DNA of 54,756 nt from the NCBI GenBank assembly GCA_964647545.1, contig CAZYHS010000013.1, forward strand, positions 1 through 54,756, in the 5' to 3' direction. Under the pieces are notes generated by a model that saw nothing but the letters and a program-made list of their open reading frames with translations, was not told the DNA's origin and did not search any database. A program made the translations under genes and the position numbers. Of this stretch, positions 8,601 to 16,165 are shown piece after piece. Position 1 is the stretch's first letter; each line of letters opens with the position of its first letter. Origin of the DNA: CAZYHS01 sp964647545. Lineage in GTDB: Bacteria; UBA10199; GCA-002796325; 1-14-0-20-49-13.

Positions 8601-10600
8601 AGGCAAAGTGGGCCATGGGGCGGCTAAGACAGTTTAAGATCCAAGGCCCCGGAGAAGAGAGCAGTCTTGCCGTAACCTCCAATAGAATTATGAGGGAGAC
8701 TCCTCCGCAGGGGACTTGCGTTGGCGTCAGCCGATACACGCACAACCAGCAGATGACCCACAAAGTGGCGTTTGATAGTTTAATGGCCGGAAAGACCACT
8801 TCGTTTCCGTCCGATTTCGCAGCTTTAGGGGTCGATGAACAGGTCGTAAGAAGAATTCTTGGTGTTGGAAAGTCCGACGCTCTCAAGTTTTTTGCGTACA
8901 AAGGAAGCAGCCCAAGATTCAAAGCTTCCTTAAAAGGTTCGGGAAACTGGTTTATCTTTAAGCGCGATAACGGCAGGCTTGTCCTTGAAAGAGCCACAGG
9001 CGCTCCAAAGCATCCCGCTCCTTTCCCTGAAAAATCGGCATCGTTTGCATATGATAAGAGCGAGGTGCAGCAGCTTTTGTCACCCGGTAAGCGTCAGGGC
9101 GAGATAGTCTATTCGCCGGTCGATGTTCCAAACAACAGGCTTGCGGTTTCGGTCGATGGTCGCGCCGGCGAAGTTTACATTATTAAGCTCAAGATAGATC
9201 ACACAACAAAAGGGCTAGGTGGGCCTATCGTGGTTGAAAAGGTGACCGCGGAAGGTTTTAAAAAGATGGGGGGCTTCACCAGAGAGGCGGTCGCCGGAAA
9301 AGTTTTGCGTCAGGAAAATGGCGTCGATTTTGTTAGAGCCGGTTACTATCACGACAGGTTGGAGCTTGGCGGTCGTCCGGTGACGGTCATCAAGATGGAA
9401 GCTAAAAATATCAATCCAAGCAATTCTTATTACGCCGCCGACGGACGTCTTGTTTTCGTCGATGTCGGACCAAACAGGGTCAGAGGAGATGTTTCATCCG
9501 GCTGGGGCCGTATGATGAAAAAGTGGGATGAAACCATGCAAAAGACCGTGCATGCGACCTATGCCGACAATCCGGTGCATAAGTTCTTCAACCGCTTTTT
9601 TAGCAGGAATGTTCATCTTAAAAAGATTTGGGACAAGGTCGGCAGCCCTTCGACGGCCGACGGCAAATATATTCCGACCACGATGGGCGTTGTTGCCAAC
9701 TGGGAAGATCTCTATTTCATCTATCTTGTTAAATCTCTTGGAGCGCCTCTGCAAGGGGCCGATCCTCATGCTGTCGGCAGCGTAGAAGTCGTTAACTACG
9801 CGATCGCGCAGTTTATTACGCACCGTTATGTTCAGGGAGCCCTCGGTCTTGATACGTTCGTAGGAAATATCATGGGTTACGGCGTCGGCGTTGGAATCGG
9901 TTTGGCCTTCTTAGGCAAGGTTTTTGCGACGAAGGTCAATCAGATGCCGAACTTCGAAGGCGTGGTCAAGGGGATGTATAAGGATGAGATGGATTTCATG
10001 AATACTTATGAAAAACTCAGCAGCCTCAACATCTCCGATTATTTTGTCCCCGGCAACCGAGTTGAAAAGGGGCTTATGCGCCAGCTTGAGCCGGAGAGAT
10101 TGGCAGCTTATCGCAGGGCCATGTTCGATCTTGCCAGAGCCGCAAATTATTCTTTGAATTCGGTAAGTATTCCGAACTATGCGGATGCAAAAGCCCATCT
10201 TGCTTTGCTTGAAAAGTCGAATCCGTCGGTAAAATTCAGTAACGCGCTGGCAATTTTCAATTTTGCCGATTCGATACTTAAACGTTTGCACGAGCTTGGA
10301 GAGATGGAAGATACCGCCGAGAATTCCGAGCTCGAGCGCATGCTGGCTATCGATATCTGCATTCTAAAATCGCTGGTGGAATCGGGAGACTTTGCCAACA
10401 TCAGGCCATATTTGGTGGGGGTGGCTCAACAGATAAAGCCTATCATGGACGCCTTGCCAAGTTTAAGGTCGGCTATTCGCGCCAAGTTCATTGCGACGGA
10501 TCTTGACGCCGGCACTCTCGGCGACGTTGTCCCAGACGAGATATTCCCCGAAGAGGACGACTATCCGATAGACTTGGATATTCTAAGGGAGCTTAGGTAA
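5687..10600 (+). CDS. Giant protein of unknown function (1637 aa), likely divergent paralogue of the minus-strand giant
   Basis: Starts at an ATG behind GGAGG. I do not recognise a family. The first 70 or so residues are Ser/Thr/Pro-rich and look disordered. Residues about 75-600 are helical. A glycine-zipper stretch lies at about 612-645 (PAVGAIIGSVGGPIGSMAG), a second small-residue hydrophobic stretch at about 680-718, and longer hydrophobic segments at about 818-925. Residues about 970-1320 look strand-rich and have no counterpart in the 1267-residue protein. The tail holds another glycine-rich hydrophobic segment (about 1365-1410), then helices and an acidic end (PEEDDYPIDLD). The order and spacing of hydrophobic blocks agree with the minus-strand giant, and the extra block accounts for most of the size difference. 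No signal peptide and no catalytic motif were seen. Confidence 0.82.
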   Translation: MNMDKLASDFLKHIGLTNEKTVTSQTLVTDEACVDESSFVAAPVPVSEEDLYSCSAPLPFSASVCTHPFTTGNVFEWAVDKFEKEFDAVDFRNRISLLAVDPQQIFALNFPEGLPQAVFKDLVADGVVSSDEFGKRLDAAWGVFQIDVLTEAISLWNTVLSLAAERTPKEAIEELMNIKVAGSSLFSPLAQDIPGDLNNKKIALNAASWAIDSGDMLIKYLEQDLKLKFPLPTQEQADKLKAFRASVLSRFIEVVDGAVNSKFNGDPFLKWKNVEFLIERLGLNYNGDMLLFKAVETAVVNLASQVSKDDPSLAVLFKLEFYSKTGSLDMAMIEKLEAEMGLPEASKKMFTGALDQAYALLTPDEFVPPIDESTGKPKEIDLASAKIAELASANPSFAVTWSRLWTERYLRELSGRSLDLERIAGLEKRFNFIIKRCRYARSESANWKVESEFYLRAIYTITAVWGAKNGPMLQRLVTCKDRIVNVDAVAARAKEMQNFAVEADLVVPSGGENSKHFREVVAAIYWLAYVESYFAGGLFLTAAGNVELLPDKVKGTQYYGEALKGLRERFGETVIDEQGKFLSGNVSSELKALAEDRTVTFFLSSKNLWRETMLPAVGAIIGSVGGPIGSMAGAGVGKFANQQGLKNDPGARRLINESRATGLSLIPESEASARELENVINYGMVVGLSGLGAKLNYTILSGGSKLVLAVGRSALAAGRATPRFIDTFIKTITSMPANARLLFSRGGAWGGSKVLFSRSTSAVLDGVKSFGGKSWKVIATDRQKQIAPLLAKRLAKKGADGKLNIIDHFAARFTENMAFAVHFRLLLGVTAAAVDYYFIPPRDSEIREGRERSFGLLGGFGFSLWINEFVGAMLMGFNGGGSLAATIGRFGLETAILSAQGFSISNMPLGYLMVAMGLSNVIRGTNKIYVEGVPQLQKARLYRGVLKFMQKNGIDDLAVPQSVIGRSASKVKAKWAMGRLRQFKIQGPGEESSLAVTSNRIMRETPPQGTCVGVSRYTHNQQMTHKVAFDSLMAGKTTSFPSDFAALGVDEQVVRRILGVGKSDALKFFAYKGSSPRFKASLKGSGNWFIFKRDNGRLVLERATGAPKHPAPFPEKSASFAYDKSEVQQLLSPGKRQGEIVYSPVDVPNNRLAVSVDGRAGEVYIIKLKIDHTTKGLGGPIVVEKVTAEGFKKMGGFTREAVAGKVLRQENGVDFVRAGYYHDRLELGGRPVTVIKMEAKNINPSNSYYAADGRLVFVDVGPNRVRGDVSSGWGRMMKKWDETMQKTVHATYADNPVHKFFNRFFSRNVHLKKIWDKVGSPSTADGKYIPTTMGVVANWEDLYFIYLVKSLGAPLQGADPHAVGSVEVVNYAIAQFITHRYVQGALGLDTFVGNIMGYGVGVGIGLAFLGKVFATKVNQMPNFEGVVKGMYKDEMDFMNTYEKLSSLNISDYFVPGNRVEKGLMRQLEPERLAAYRRAMFDLARAANYSLNSVSIPNYADAKAHLALLEKSNPSVKFSNALAIFNFADSILKRLHELGEMEDTAENSELERMLAIDICILKSLVESGDFANIRPYLVGVAQQIKPIMDALPSLRSAIRAKFIATDLDAGTLGDVVPDEIFPEEDDYPIDLDILRELR

Positions 10601-10698
10601 GCCCCAACGATCCCTAAAAGGTTTTTCATTTGACTTGGAGCATGTATTGATTTAGCGCTCTCGTGTTTTTTACTGTCAATTAAACTAAGGAGGCACAC

Positions 10699-12057
10699 GT
10701 GTTTGGTTCAATCATTTCGGCTCTAAAGGCCCAGCCTGCCATCCCGCAGATACAGGATCCGCAGGAGAGAAACAAACAGTACAAGTACTGGCGCATACGT
10801 ACGATGTACGGAATGATGATCGGTTACGCGATCTATTATTTCTGCCGTAAAAACTTCTCCATCGCAATGCCTGCAATGTTGCAAGACTTGTCGCTCACCA
10901 AGACCGATTTGGGCTGGGTGTTGACAGGCTTTTCAATTGTGTACGGCGTCTCCAAGTTCGTCAGCGGCATTATGGCCGATAGGGCCAACCCGAGATATTT
11001 CATGGCGATAGGTTTGTTGCTCTCAGCGATCATGAACGTTTTCTTCGGACTTTCGCATTCGCTCCTTTTTCTGGGACTTTTCTGGATCATGAACGGCTGG
11101 TTTCAGGGAATGGGATGGCCTCCGTGCGCAAGAGCTCTGACCCATTGGTTCAGCCCGACAGAACTTGGTACCAAGTGGGGCATTTGGAACGCCAGCCATC
11201 AGATCGGCGGCGCTGGTATTCTTATTATCGCCGGTTTTCTAGTGCAGCATTACGGCTGGAGAAGTTCGTTTTACGGGCCGGCGGTTATCGGTGTTGTCGG
11301 CGCTCTTATTATCATTAACCGTTTGCGCGATACTCCGCAGTCGCTGGGGCTGCCTCCGGTAGAAGAATACAGGAACGAAGCTCACATTTGCGACGCTCAC
11401 GAAGATACGGCGCAGTCGTTCAAAGAGATTTTAAAAAGCGTTTTTTCGAACAAGTTCGTGTGGGTTATCTGCTTTGCGAACTGTTTTGTTTACGTTGTTA
11501 GAATTGCAATTCTTGACTGGGCCCCGACCTTCTTGGTCGAAGCGAAAGGCTCGTCGATAGCCGGCGCCGGTTTGAAGACCGCCGGTTTTGAAATCGCCGG
11601 TATCGTCGGCGCGATTTTTGCCGGTTATCTTTCCGACAAAATATTCAAAGGTCGTCGCGGTCCGGTGAACGTCCTATTTATGTTGATAGTCGTCTTTTCA
11701 ATGATAGCTCTCTGGAAGATTCCGGCGGGGCATCCGTATCTTGACGCCACGGTTCTTTTCATCGTCGGCTTTGTTATCTACGGCCCTCAGATGCTTGTCG
11801 GAGTCGCGGCCGCAGACTTTGTCGGCAAAAAGGCAAGTGCGACGGCAACCGGTATGACCGGTACGTTCGGTTATGTCGGCAGCGCTCTTGCCGGAGTCGG
11901 TACAGGCATGATCGTCGATAAATACGGCTGGAACGGCGGGTTTGTGTTCTTTATTGCCGCGGCGATTCTTGGCATGCTTCTTTTCATGGTGACGTGGACC
12001 CATCGTTCGGCGGTTCTAGACAAGCACCACAACGGTGATTGCTCCGAAAAGAAATAA
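10699..12057 (+). CDS. MFS transporter, organophosphate:phosphate antiporter (GlpT/UhpT/UhpC) family
   Basis: A 452-residue, 12-helix inner-membrane carrier. The start is a GTG with AAGGAGG five bases upstream. The N-terminal YYFCRKNF block and the TM7 block YVVRIAILDW align with GlpT. They keep both arginines known to bind phosphate there (Arg50 and Arg268 here, matching Arg45 and Arg269 of E. coli GlpT). The MFS loop motif after TM2 reads DRANPRYFM, and a conserved block GRRGPVNVLFM follows TM8. Likely substrates are glycerol-3-phosphate, a hexose phosphate or another organophosphate exchanged for phosphate; the sequence cannot choose. UhpC-type sensors share this fold, but no uhpAB-like genes are nearby. 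It converges on a second member of the same family. A 98-bp spacer separates it from the upstream giant gene. Confidence 0.85.
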   Translation: MFGSIISALKAQPAIPQIQDPQERNKQYKYWRIRTMYGMMIGYAIYYFCRKNFSIAMPAMLQDLSLTKTDLGWVLTGFSIVYGVSKFVSGIMADRANPRYFMAIGLLLSAIMNVFFGLSHSLLFLGLFWIMNGWFQGMGWPPCARALTHWFSPTELGTKWGIWNASHQIGGAGILIIAGFLVQHYGWRSSFYGPAVIGVVGALIIINRLRDTPQSLGLPPVEEYRNEAHICDAHEDTAQSFKEILKSVFSNKFVWVICFANCFVYVVRIAILDWAPTFLVEAKGSSIAGAGLKTAGFEIAGIVGAIFAGYLSDKIFKGRRGPVNVLFMLIVVFSMIALWKIPAGHPYLDATVLFIVGFVIYGPQMLVGVAAADFVGKKASATATGMTGTFGYVGSALAGVGTGMIVDKYGWNGGFVFFIAAAILGMLLFMVTWTHRSAVLDKHHNGDCSEKK

Positions 12058-12080
12058 GTTTTTAGATTAGAAAAATAAAA

Positions 12081-12110
12081 GCGGGTGAAGAGACTCTTCA
12101 CCCGCTTTTT
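12081..12110 (+). terminator. Bidirectional intrinsic terminator between the two transporters
   Basis: GCGGGTGAAGAG (12081-12092) is followed by its exact complement CTCTTCACCCGC (12094-12105), then T6. On the opposite strand the hairpin is followed by TTTTATTTTT. It lies between the stops of two convergent genes (12057 and 12127) and can serve both. Confidence 0.9.
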
Positions 12111-12126
12111 TATTTGGTGCGTTCGC

Positions 12127-13392
12127 TTACTTGGCTAGAGCGTCGCGTTCTTTTTTATGTCCGCCGACCTTCCATATCGAGCACATCAACAATCCGCCGC
12201 CAACTGCAAATGCAATAAGGCTTGTCCCCCAAGCACCCCAGCCGAACACGTCGATGACTTTGCCCATAAAAACTCCGACAAGTGAGCCGCCGATGTATTG
12301 CATGGCGTCCACAAAACCGTGTGCCGTAGCAGAGGCCTCTTTTCCGCCGAAATCCATAGCGACGGCCGTCCCGATGATCGAGTGCGGGCCGCTGAATAAA
12401 AACGAAAGGACGATGAGGCTGATGCCGCACCACATGGGGCTCTTTGCGAACATGAAAAAGACGAGAACGACCGCCTGCGCAAAATACATGAGCGCGACCA
12501 CCGGCCCGCGGCGAGAGTTAAAAAGTTTATCGGAAATATAGCCGGCCGAAATTGCACCGAGCAGAGCCGAGATCGGCATTAGCGCGGCCTGTGCGCCAAA
12601 CTGCCACGACGCCTGACCGAAATTATGGATTTCGGTAAGGTACGATGGGAACCATTGTTCAAGTCCATTTCTGACCACGCCTGTCGAAAGATAGGCAAAG
12701 CCTGTGATCCACATGAACTTATTCGTCATGACGATCTTTAGTGACGTCCAAAATGTCGGTTTTTTGTGGTCATCGGCAACGCTCTCGGCAAAGTCGATCT
12801 TTAAGCCGGCCTCTTTCGGGGTCTCTTTTACAAAGGCGTACATGCCAAGTGACACCAGACAGGCAAAAATCGCCGGCGCGATGAAGACCCATTTCCAATG
12901 GCAGTGAGCGATTATGATCGGGCCGATAAGCATAATTGCGAGCCGCCCCAAATAGACGACCGCTGTGAATAGCCCCGAAAAAATACCGCGCTCTTCCACT
13001 TTGAACCAGTGGCTGTTGACGCGAATGTTGCCGGGGGCGCCATACGCTTGCATGTAGCCGTTTAATACCCACGCGCAGATGAATAAATTAAGAAGCCCCG
13101 TGTATGCGCTCAGTCCGAACCAGATGTTGGCGGCGATTGTGCCGAAGGCTCCAAAGAGCATCATGCGTTTGCCGCCGAATTTATCGACGATCGGACCGTT
13201 GACGAATTGGCCTATTGCATAGGCGATGTAGGTCGCAGTGATGATGTAGCCGAATTCTGCTTTAGAAAATCCGAATTCTTCACGAATCGGAGCATTTGCA
13301 AGTGAGAGGTTGTATCGAAGAGCGTAAAAAGAGCCGTACAAAAAAGCCAGCCATAACCAATTTGTCCTGCGTCGGGCGATGAAAGCTTTCAT
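12127..13392 (-). CDS. Second MFS transporter of the organophosphate:phosphate antiporter family
   Basis: A 421-residue, 12-helix carrier. An AAAGGAG Shine-Dalgarno precedes the ATG at 13392. TM1 carries FYALRYNLSLA with Arg26 at the phosphate-binding position, and TM7 carries GVVRNGLEQWFPSYL with the second arginine. The cytoplasmic loop KFGGKRMMLFG and the block NSRRGPVVALMY are typical of the family. It differs clearly from its convergent neighbour, so it is not a recent duplication. Substrate unknown; a sugar phosphate or glycerol-3-phosphate is likely by family. The 144-bp region upstream of its start also carries the promoter of the dap operon, so the two transcripts diverge. Confidence 0.82.
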   Translation of the reverse strand: MKAFIARRRTNWLWLAFLYGSFYALRYNLSLANAPIREEFGFSKAEFGYIITATYIAYAIGQFVNGPIVDKFGGKRMMLFGAFGTIAANIWFGLSAYTGLLNLFICAWVLNGYMQAYGAPGNIRVNSHWFKVEERGIFSGLFTAVVYLGRLAIMLIGPIIIAHCHWKWVFIAPAIFACLVSLGMYAFVKETPKEAGLKIDFAESVADDHKKPTFWTSLKIVMTNKFMWITGFAYLSTGVVRNGLEQWFPSYLTEIHNFGQASWQFGAQAALMPISALLGAISAGYISDKLFNSRRGPVVALMYFAQAVVLVFFMFAKSPMWCGISLIVLSFLFSGPHSIIGTAVAMDFGGKEASATAHGFVDAMQYIGGSLVGVFMGKVIDVFGWGAWGTSLIAFAVGGGLLMCSIWKVGGHKKERDALAK

Positions 13393-13536
13393 TTTATTTT
13401 CTCCTTTTGAAGTTTCAACCCAATCGGGATTTTTGTGTCGTTATGTGGTGTGGCAGGGTGACCTATTAAAATATTATTGTCAAATCTTCGATAATTTAAA
13501 AATGGGCTAAACGTTTGATTATAGGCCATTTTTTGG

Positions 13537-13565
13537 TTGACTACGCTTTACACCCCTGATAGGCT
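13537..13565 (+). promoter_or_regulatory. Promoter of the dap operon
   Basis: TTGACT (13537-13542), a 17-base spacer and TAGGCT (13560-13565) form a good sigma-70-type promoter 44 bases before the dapF ATG at 13609. The TTG that would give dapF an upstream start is the -35 box itself, which argues for the downstream ATG. Confidence 0.55.
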
Positions 13566-13608
13566 CTGCCAAAATTTCGTTATAAATCAACCACTTAAGA
13601 GGTGCCGC

Positions 13609-14454
13609 ATGGCTTCAGCCCCCAAACCGAAGAGCTATAAATTCACAAAAATGTACGGGACCGGCAACGATTTCGTCGTTATTCCCTGCATTGGGTTTCG
13701 TCCTTCCAGCCCCGCAAAGATGGGCCGCGACATTTGTGATCGTCGCACCGGAGTCGGCGCCGACCAGCTTCTGTTAATTCACAAGTCGCAAAAAGCCGAT
13801 TTCAAACTTCAAATCATCAACCCCGATGGGAGCGAAGCAGAGATGTGCGGCAACGGCATCAGATGCGCCGCGAAGTTTTTAATGGAAGATAAATTCACGC
13901 AAAAGCGCGAGATCAAATTTGAAACCCTTGCCGGCATTAAGACAGTTAAGTGTCTGGGAAAGCATTCGTTTCAGGTGAACATGGGCGAGCCCATCATGAA
14001 GGGAAAGGATATTCCCGTAAATCTTAGCGGCCGCATCATTAACCGGCCTCTTAAGACCGACCTTCGCGAGTTCCGCATCACATGCCTTTCGATGGGGAAC
14101 CCCCATTGTGTCATCTTTGTCGATGACGTCGAAAATTATAACGTCGAAAAATACGGCCCTTACCTTGAAACCTATCACAGCTTCCCGCGCCGCACGAACG
14201 TTGAGTTCGTTCAGATAGTTTCTCCAAGCGAAATTAAAATGAGAGTTTGGGAACGTGGCGCGGGCGAAACCGACGGCTGCGGAACCGGCGCGTGCGCCGC
14301 AGCGGTTGCGGGCGTGTTGAACGGCTTTAGCTCTCGCGAGGTCACGGTCTCCCAGAGAGGCGGCAAGGTTTCGATCAACTGGGAAAAAGAAAATAACAGC
14401 ATTATTCTTACCGGAACCTGTGAAATGATCTTTAAAGGCGAGATAGTAATTTAA
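13609..14454 (+). CDS. dapF: Diaminopimelate epimerase
   Basis: Converts LL- to meso-diaminopimelate, the last step before lysine and peptidoglycan cross-linking. The 281-residue length fits the family. The N-terminal GTGNDFVVI, the DRRTGVGADQLL block and the two catalytic cysteines are present: Cys80 in AEMCGNGIRC and Cys224 in ETDGCGTGACA. I chose the ATG at 13609 because AAGAGGTG lies just upstream. A TTG at 13537 is also in frame but would add 24 unconserved residues and begins inside the promoter. First gene of a tight dapF-dapA-dapB-dapL operon; the next start is 9 bases after this stop. Confidence 0.96.
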   Translation: MASAPKPKSYKFTKMYGTGNDFVVIPCIGFRPSSPAKMGRDICDRRTGVGADQLLLIHKSQKADFKLQIINPDGSEAEMCGNGIRCAAKFLMEDKFTQKREIKFETLAGIKTVKCLGKHSFQVNMGEPIMKGKDIPVNLSGRIINRPLKTDLREFRITCLSMGNPHCVIFVDDVENYNVEKYGPYLETYHSFPRRTNVEFVQIVSPSEIKMRVWERGAGETDGCGTGACAAAVAGVLNGFSSREVTVSQRGGKVSINWEKENNSIILTGTCEMIFKGEIVI

Positions 14455-14463
14455 AGGAACTTT

Positions 14464-15339
14464 ATGTTTAAAGGCGTCTTTACGGCCATAGTCACTCCGT
14501 TTGTTGACGGCAAAATTGACGAAGCATCGCTAAAAAAACTTGTTAACTGGCAAATTGAGCAGGGGATTCACGGTTTAATCCCGTGCGGAACGACCGGCGA
14601 AGGGGTGACTCTTACCGACGAAGAGTGGGAAAATGTCGTTTCGATTGTTTTGAAAGCCGCCGCAGGACGCGTTCCCGTTCTTGCCGGCGCCGGCTCCAAC
14701 TCAACAGACAAAGCGGTCAAAGCAACCAAACGCGCTTACAAGCTCGGCGTGGACGGAGTTTTGCAGGTAACTCCTTATTACAACAAACCGCCGCAAGAGG
14801 GATTGTACCAGCACTTCAAAGCGGTCGCAGAAGCCGCCGATATTCCCGTCATGCTCTACAACGTTCCCGGACGCACGGCGGTCAACATGCTGCCGGAGAC
14901 CGTCGCACGGCTTTCAAAAATTAAAAATATTGTAGCGCTTAAAGAGGCGTGCGGAAATTTAGATCAGGTTAAAAAAGTTATTTCACTAGTTCCCGAAAAT
15001 TTTTCGGTTCTCTGCGGAGAAGATGCGCAGAATTTTGCTTCTTACGAATTGGGCGTTGTCGGCGCGGTCTCCGTCGCGTCGAACGTCATGCCGGCAAAGG
15101 TCAGCGAAGTTTGGAATAAATTCGAAAATGACGACTTCAACGGCGCACGTCTAGCGCAGGAAGAGCTGCAGCCTCTCAATAAAATTTTATTCGTTGAGAC
15201 AAATCCGATTCCGGCGAAGACATCTTTGTCCCTGATGGGTTTTGTTCGCGACGAATTCCGCCTGCCGCTTGTGCAGATGTCGAATGAGGGCAAACAAAAG
15301 CTCGTCGAAATCCTCAAAGAGTACAAACTTATTTCCTAA
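14464..15339 (+). CDS. dapA: 4-hydroxy-tetrahydrodipicolinate synthase
   Basis: Condenses pyruvate with aspartate semialdehyde, the committed step to diaminopimelate and lysine. The 291 residues form a complete TIM barrel of usual length. Visible signatures are GTTGEG near the N-terminus, YNVPGRT with the catalytic Tyr132, and VALKEACGN with the Schiff-base Lys160. It sits second in the dap operon, 9 bases after dapF and 8 bases before dapB, so the four enzymes are probably made together. Confidence 0.97.
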   Translation: MFKGVFTAIVTPFVDGKIDEASLKKLVNWQIEQGIHGLIPCGTTGEGVTLTDEEWENVVSIVLKAAAGRVPVLAGAGSNSTDKAVKATKRAYKLGVDGVLQVTPYYNKPPQEGLYQHFKAVAEAADIPVMLYNVPGRTAVNMLPETVARLSKIKNIVALKEACGNLDQVKKVISLVPENFSVLCGEDAQNFASYELGVVGAVSVASNVMPAKVSEVWNKFENDDFNGARLAQEELQPLNKILFVETNPIPAKTSLSLMGFVRDEFRLPLVQMSNEGKQKLVEILKEYKLIS

Positions 15340-15347
15340 GGTGTTTT

Positions 15348-16163
15348 ATGAAAAAAATCGCTTTGGCCGGTGCGTGCGGTCGTATGGGTAGCGCGATCAC
15401 CGCGCTCCTTCCAAACTTCAAAGAGCTTAAACTTGTTGCCGCGTTAGATGTTGTCGGCCATGTAAAAATCGGCAGCCGCGTCGCCGAAAATTCGGACGTG
15501 AGGTTTTCAAGCGACGTTGCAGGCGCTCTTAAGATTAGCGACGTGTTGGTCGATTTCACGGGGGCGGAGGCCGCGATGATGAATTTGAAATTTGCGCTCT
15601 CCGCCGGAAAGCCGATCGTTATCGGCGCGACCGGGCTTTCACAGGAGGCCCGCACCGAAATTTTCGCCGCGTCTAAAAAAATTCCGGTCGTCTATTCTCC
15701 GAACATGAGCGTCGGCGTGAACGTGCTCTGGAAACTTGTCGCGGAGGCCGCGGCTTTACTCGGCAAGGACTATCACGTTGACGTCGTTGAGACCCACCAC
15801 GTTCACAAAAAGGACGCGCCTAGCGGTACGGCAAAAAAAATCATGGAGCTTGTCGCCGAAAACGGCGGATACAATTTGAACAAGGACGTTTTTTTCTATC
15901 TTGAAAATGAAGATGCCCGTGGCGCCCATTCGACCAAGATGCCCGAATCGCGCGACGGAAAAATGGTAGTAAGGTCGATTCGCGAAGGCGAAGTCGTAGG
16001 TGACCATTCGATAATTTTTACGAGCCCGTTCGAAAGGCTCGAACTTTCCCACCGCGCGTTCACGCGCGAAGTTTTTGCAAACGGCGCACTTAAGGCCGCT
16101 TCGTGGGTCTGCGGCAAAGAGGCCGGCCTTTACGAAATGGGCGATGTGATAGGGATAAAATAA
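15348..16163 (+). CDS. dapB: 4-hydroxy-tetrahydrodipicolinate reductase
   Basis: Reduces the DapA product to tetrahydrodipicolinate with NAD(P)H. The 271 residues include the N-terminal nucleotide-binding GACGRMG, the VIGATG block, SPNMSVGVN and the signature VETHHVHKKDAPSGTA, with its catalytic His and Lys. The start is an ATG behind AAGGTG, 8 bases after dapA. The stop lies 2 bases before dapL, so translation is probably coupled. Confidence 0.97.
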   Translation: MKKIALAGACGRMGSAITALLPNFKELKLVAALDVVGHVKIGSRVAENSDVRFSSDVAGALKISDVLVDFTGAEAAMMNLKFALSAGKPIVIGATGLSQEARTEIFAASKKIPVVYSPNMSVGVNVLWKLVAEAAALLGKDYHVDVVETHHVHKKDAPSGTAKKIMELVAENGGYNLNKDVFFYLENEDARGAHSTKMPESRDGKMVVRSIREGEVVGDHSIIFTSPFERLELSHRAFTREVFANGALKAASWVCGKEAGLYEMGDVIGIK

Positions 16164-16165
16164 TT

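Noticed and set aside
13537..13608. Upstream TTG start for dapF
   Set aside because: The TTG is the -35 box of a good promoter, and the added residues are not part of the conserved enzyme.
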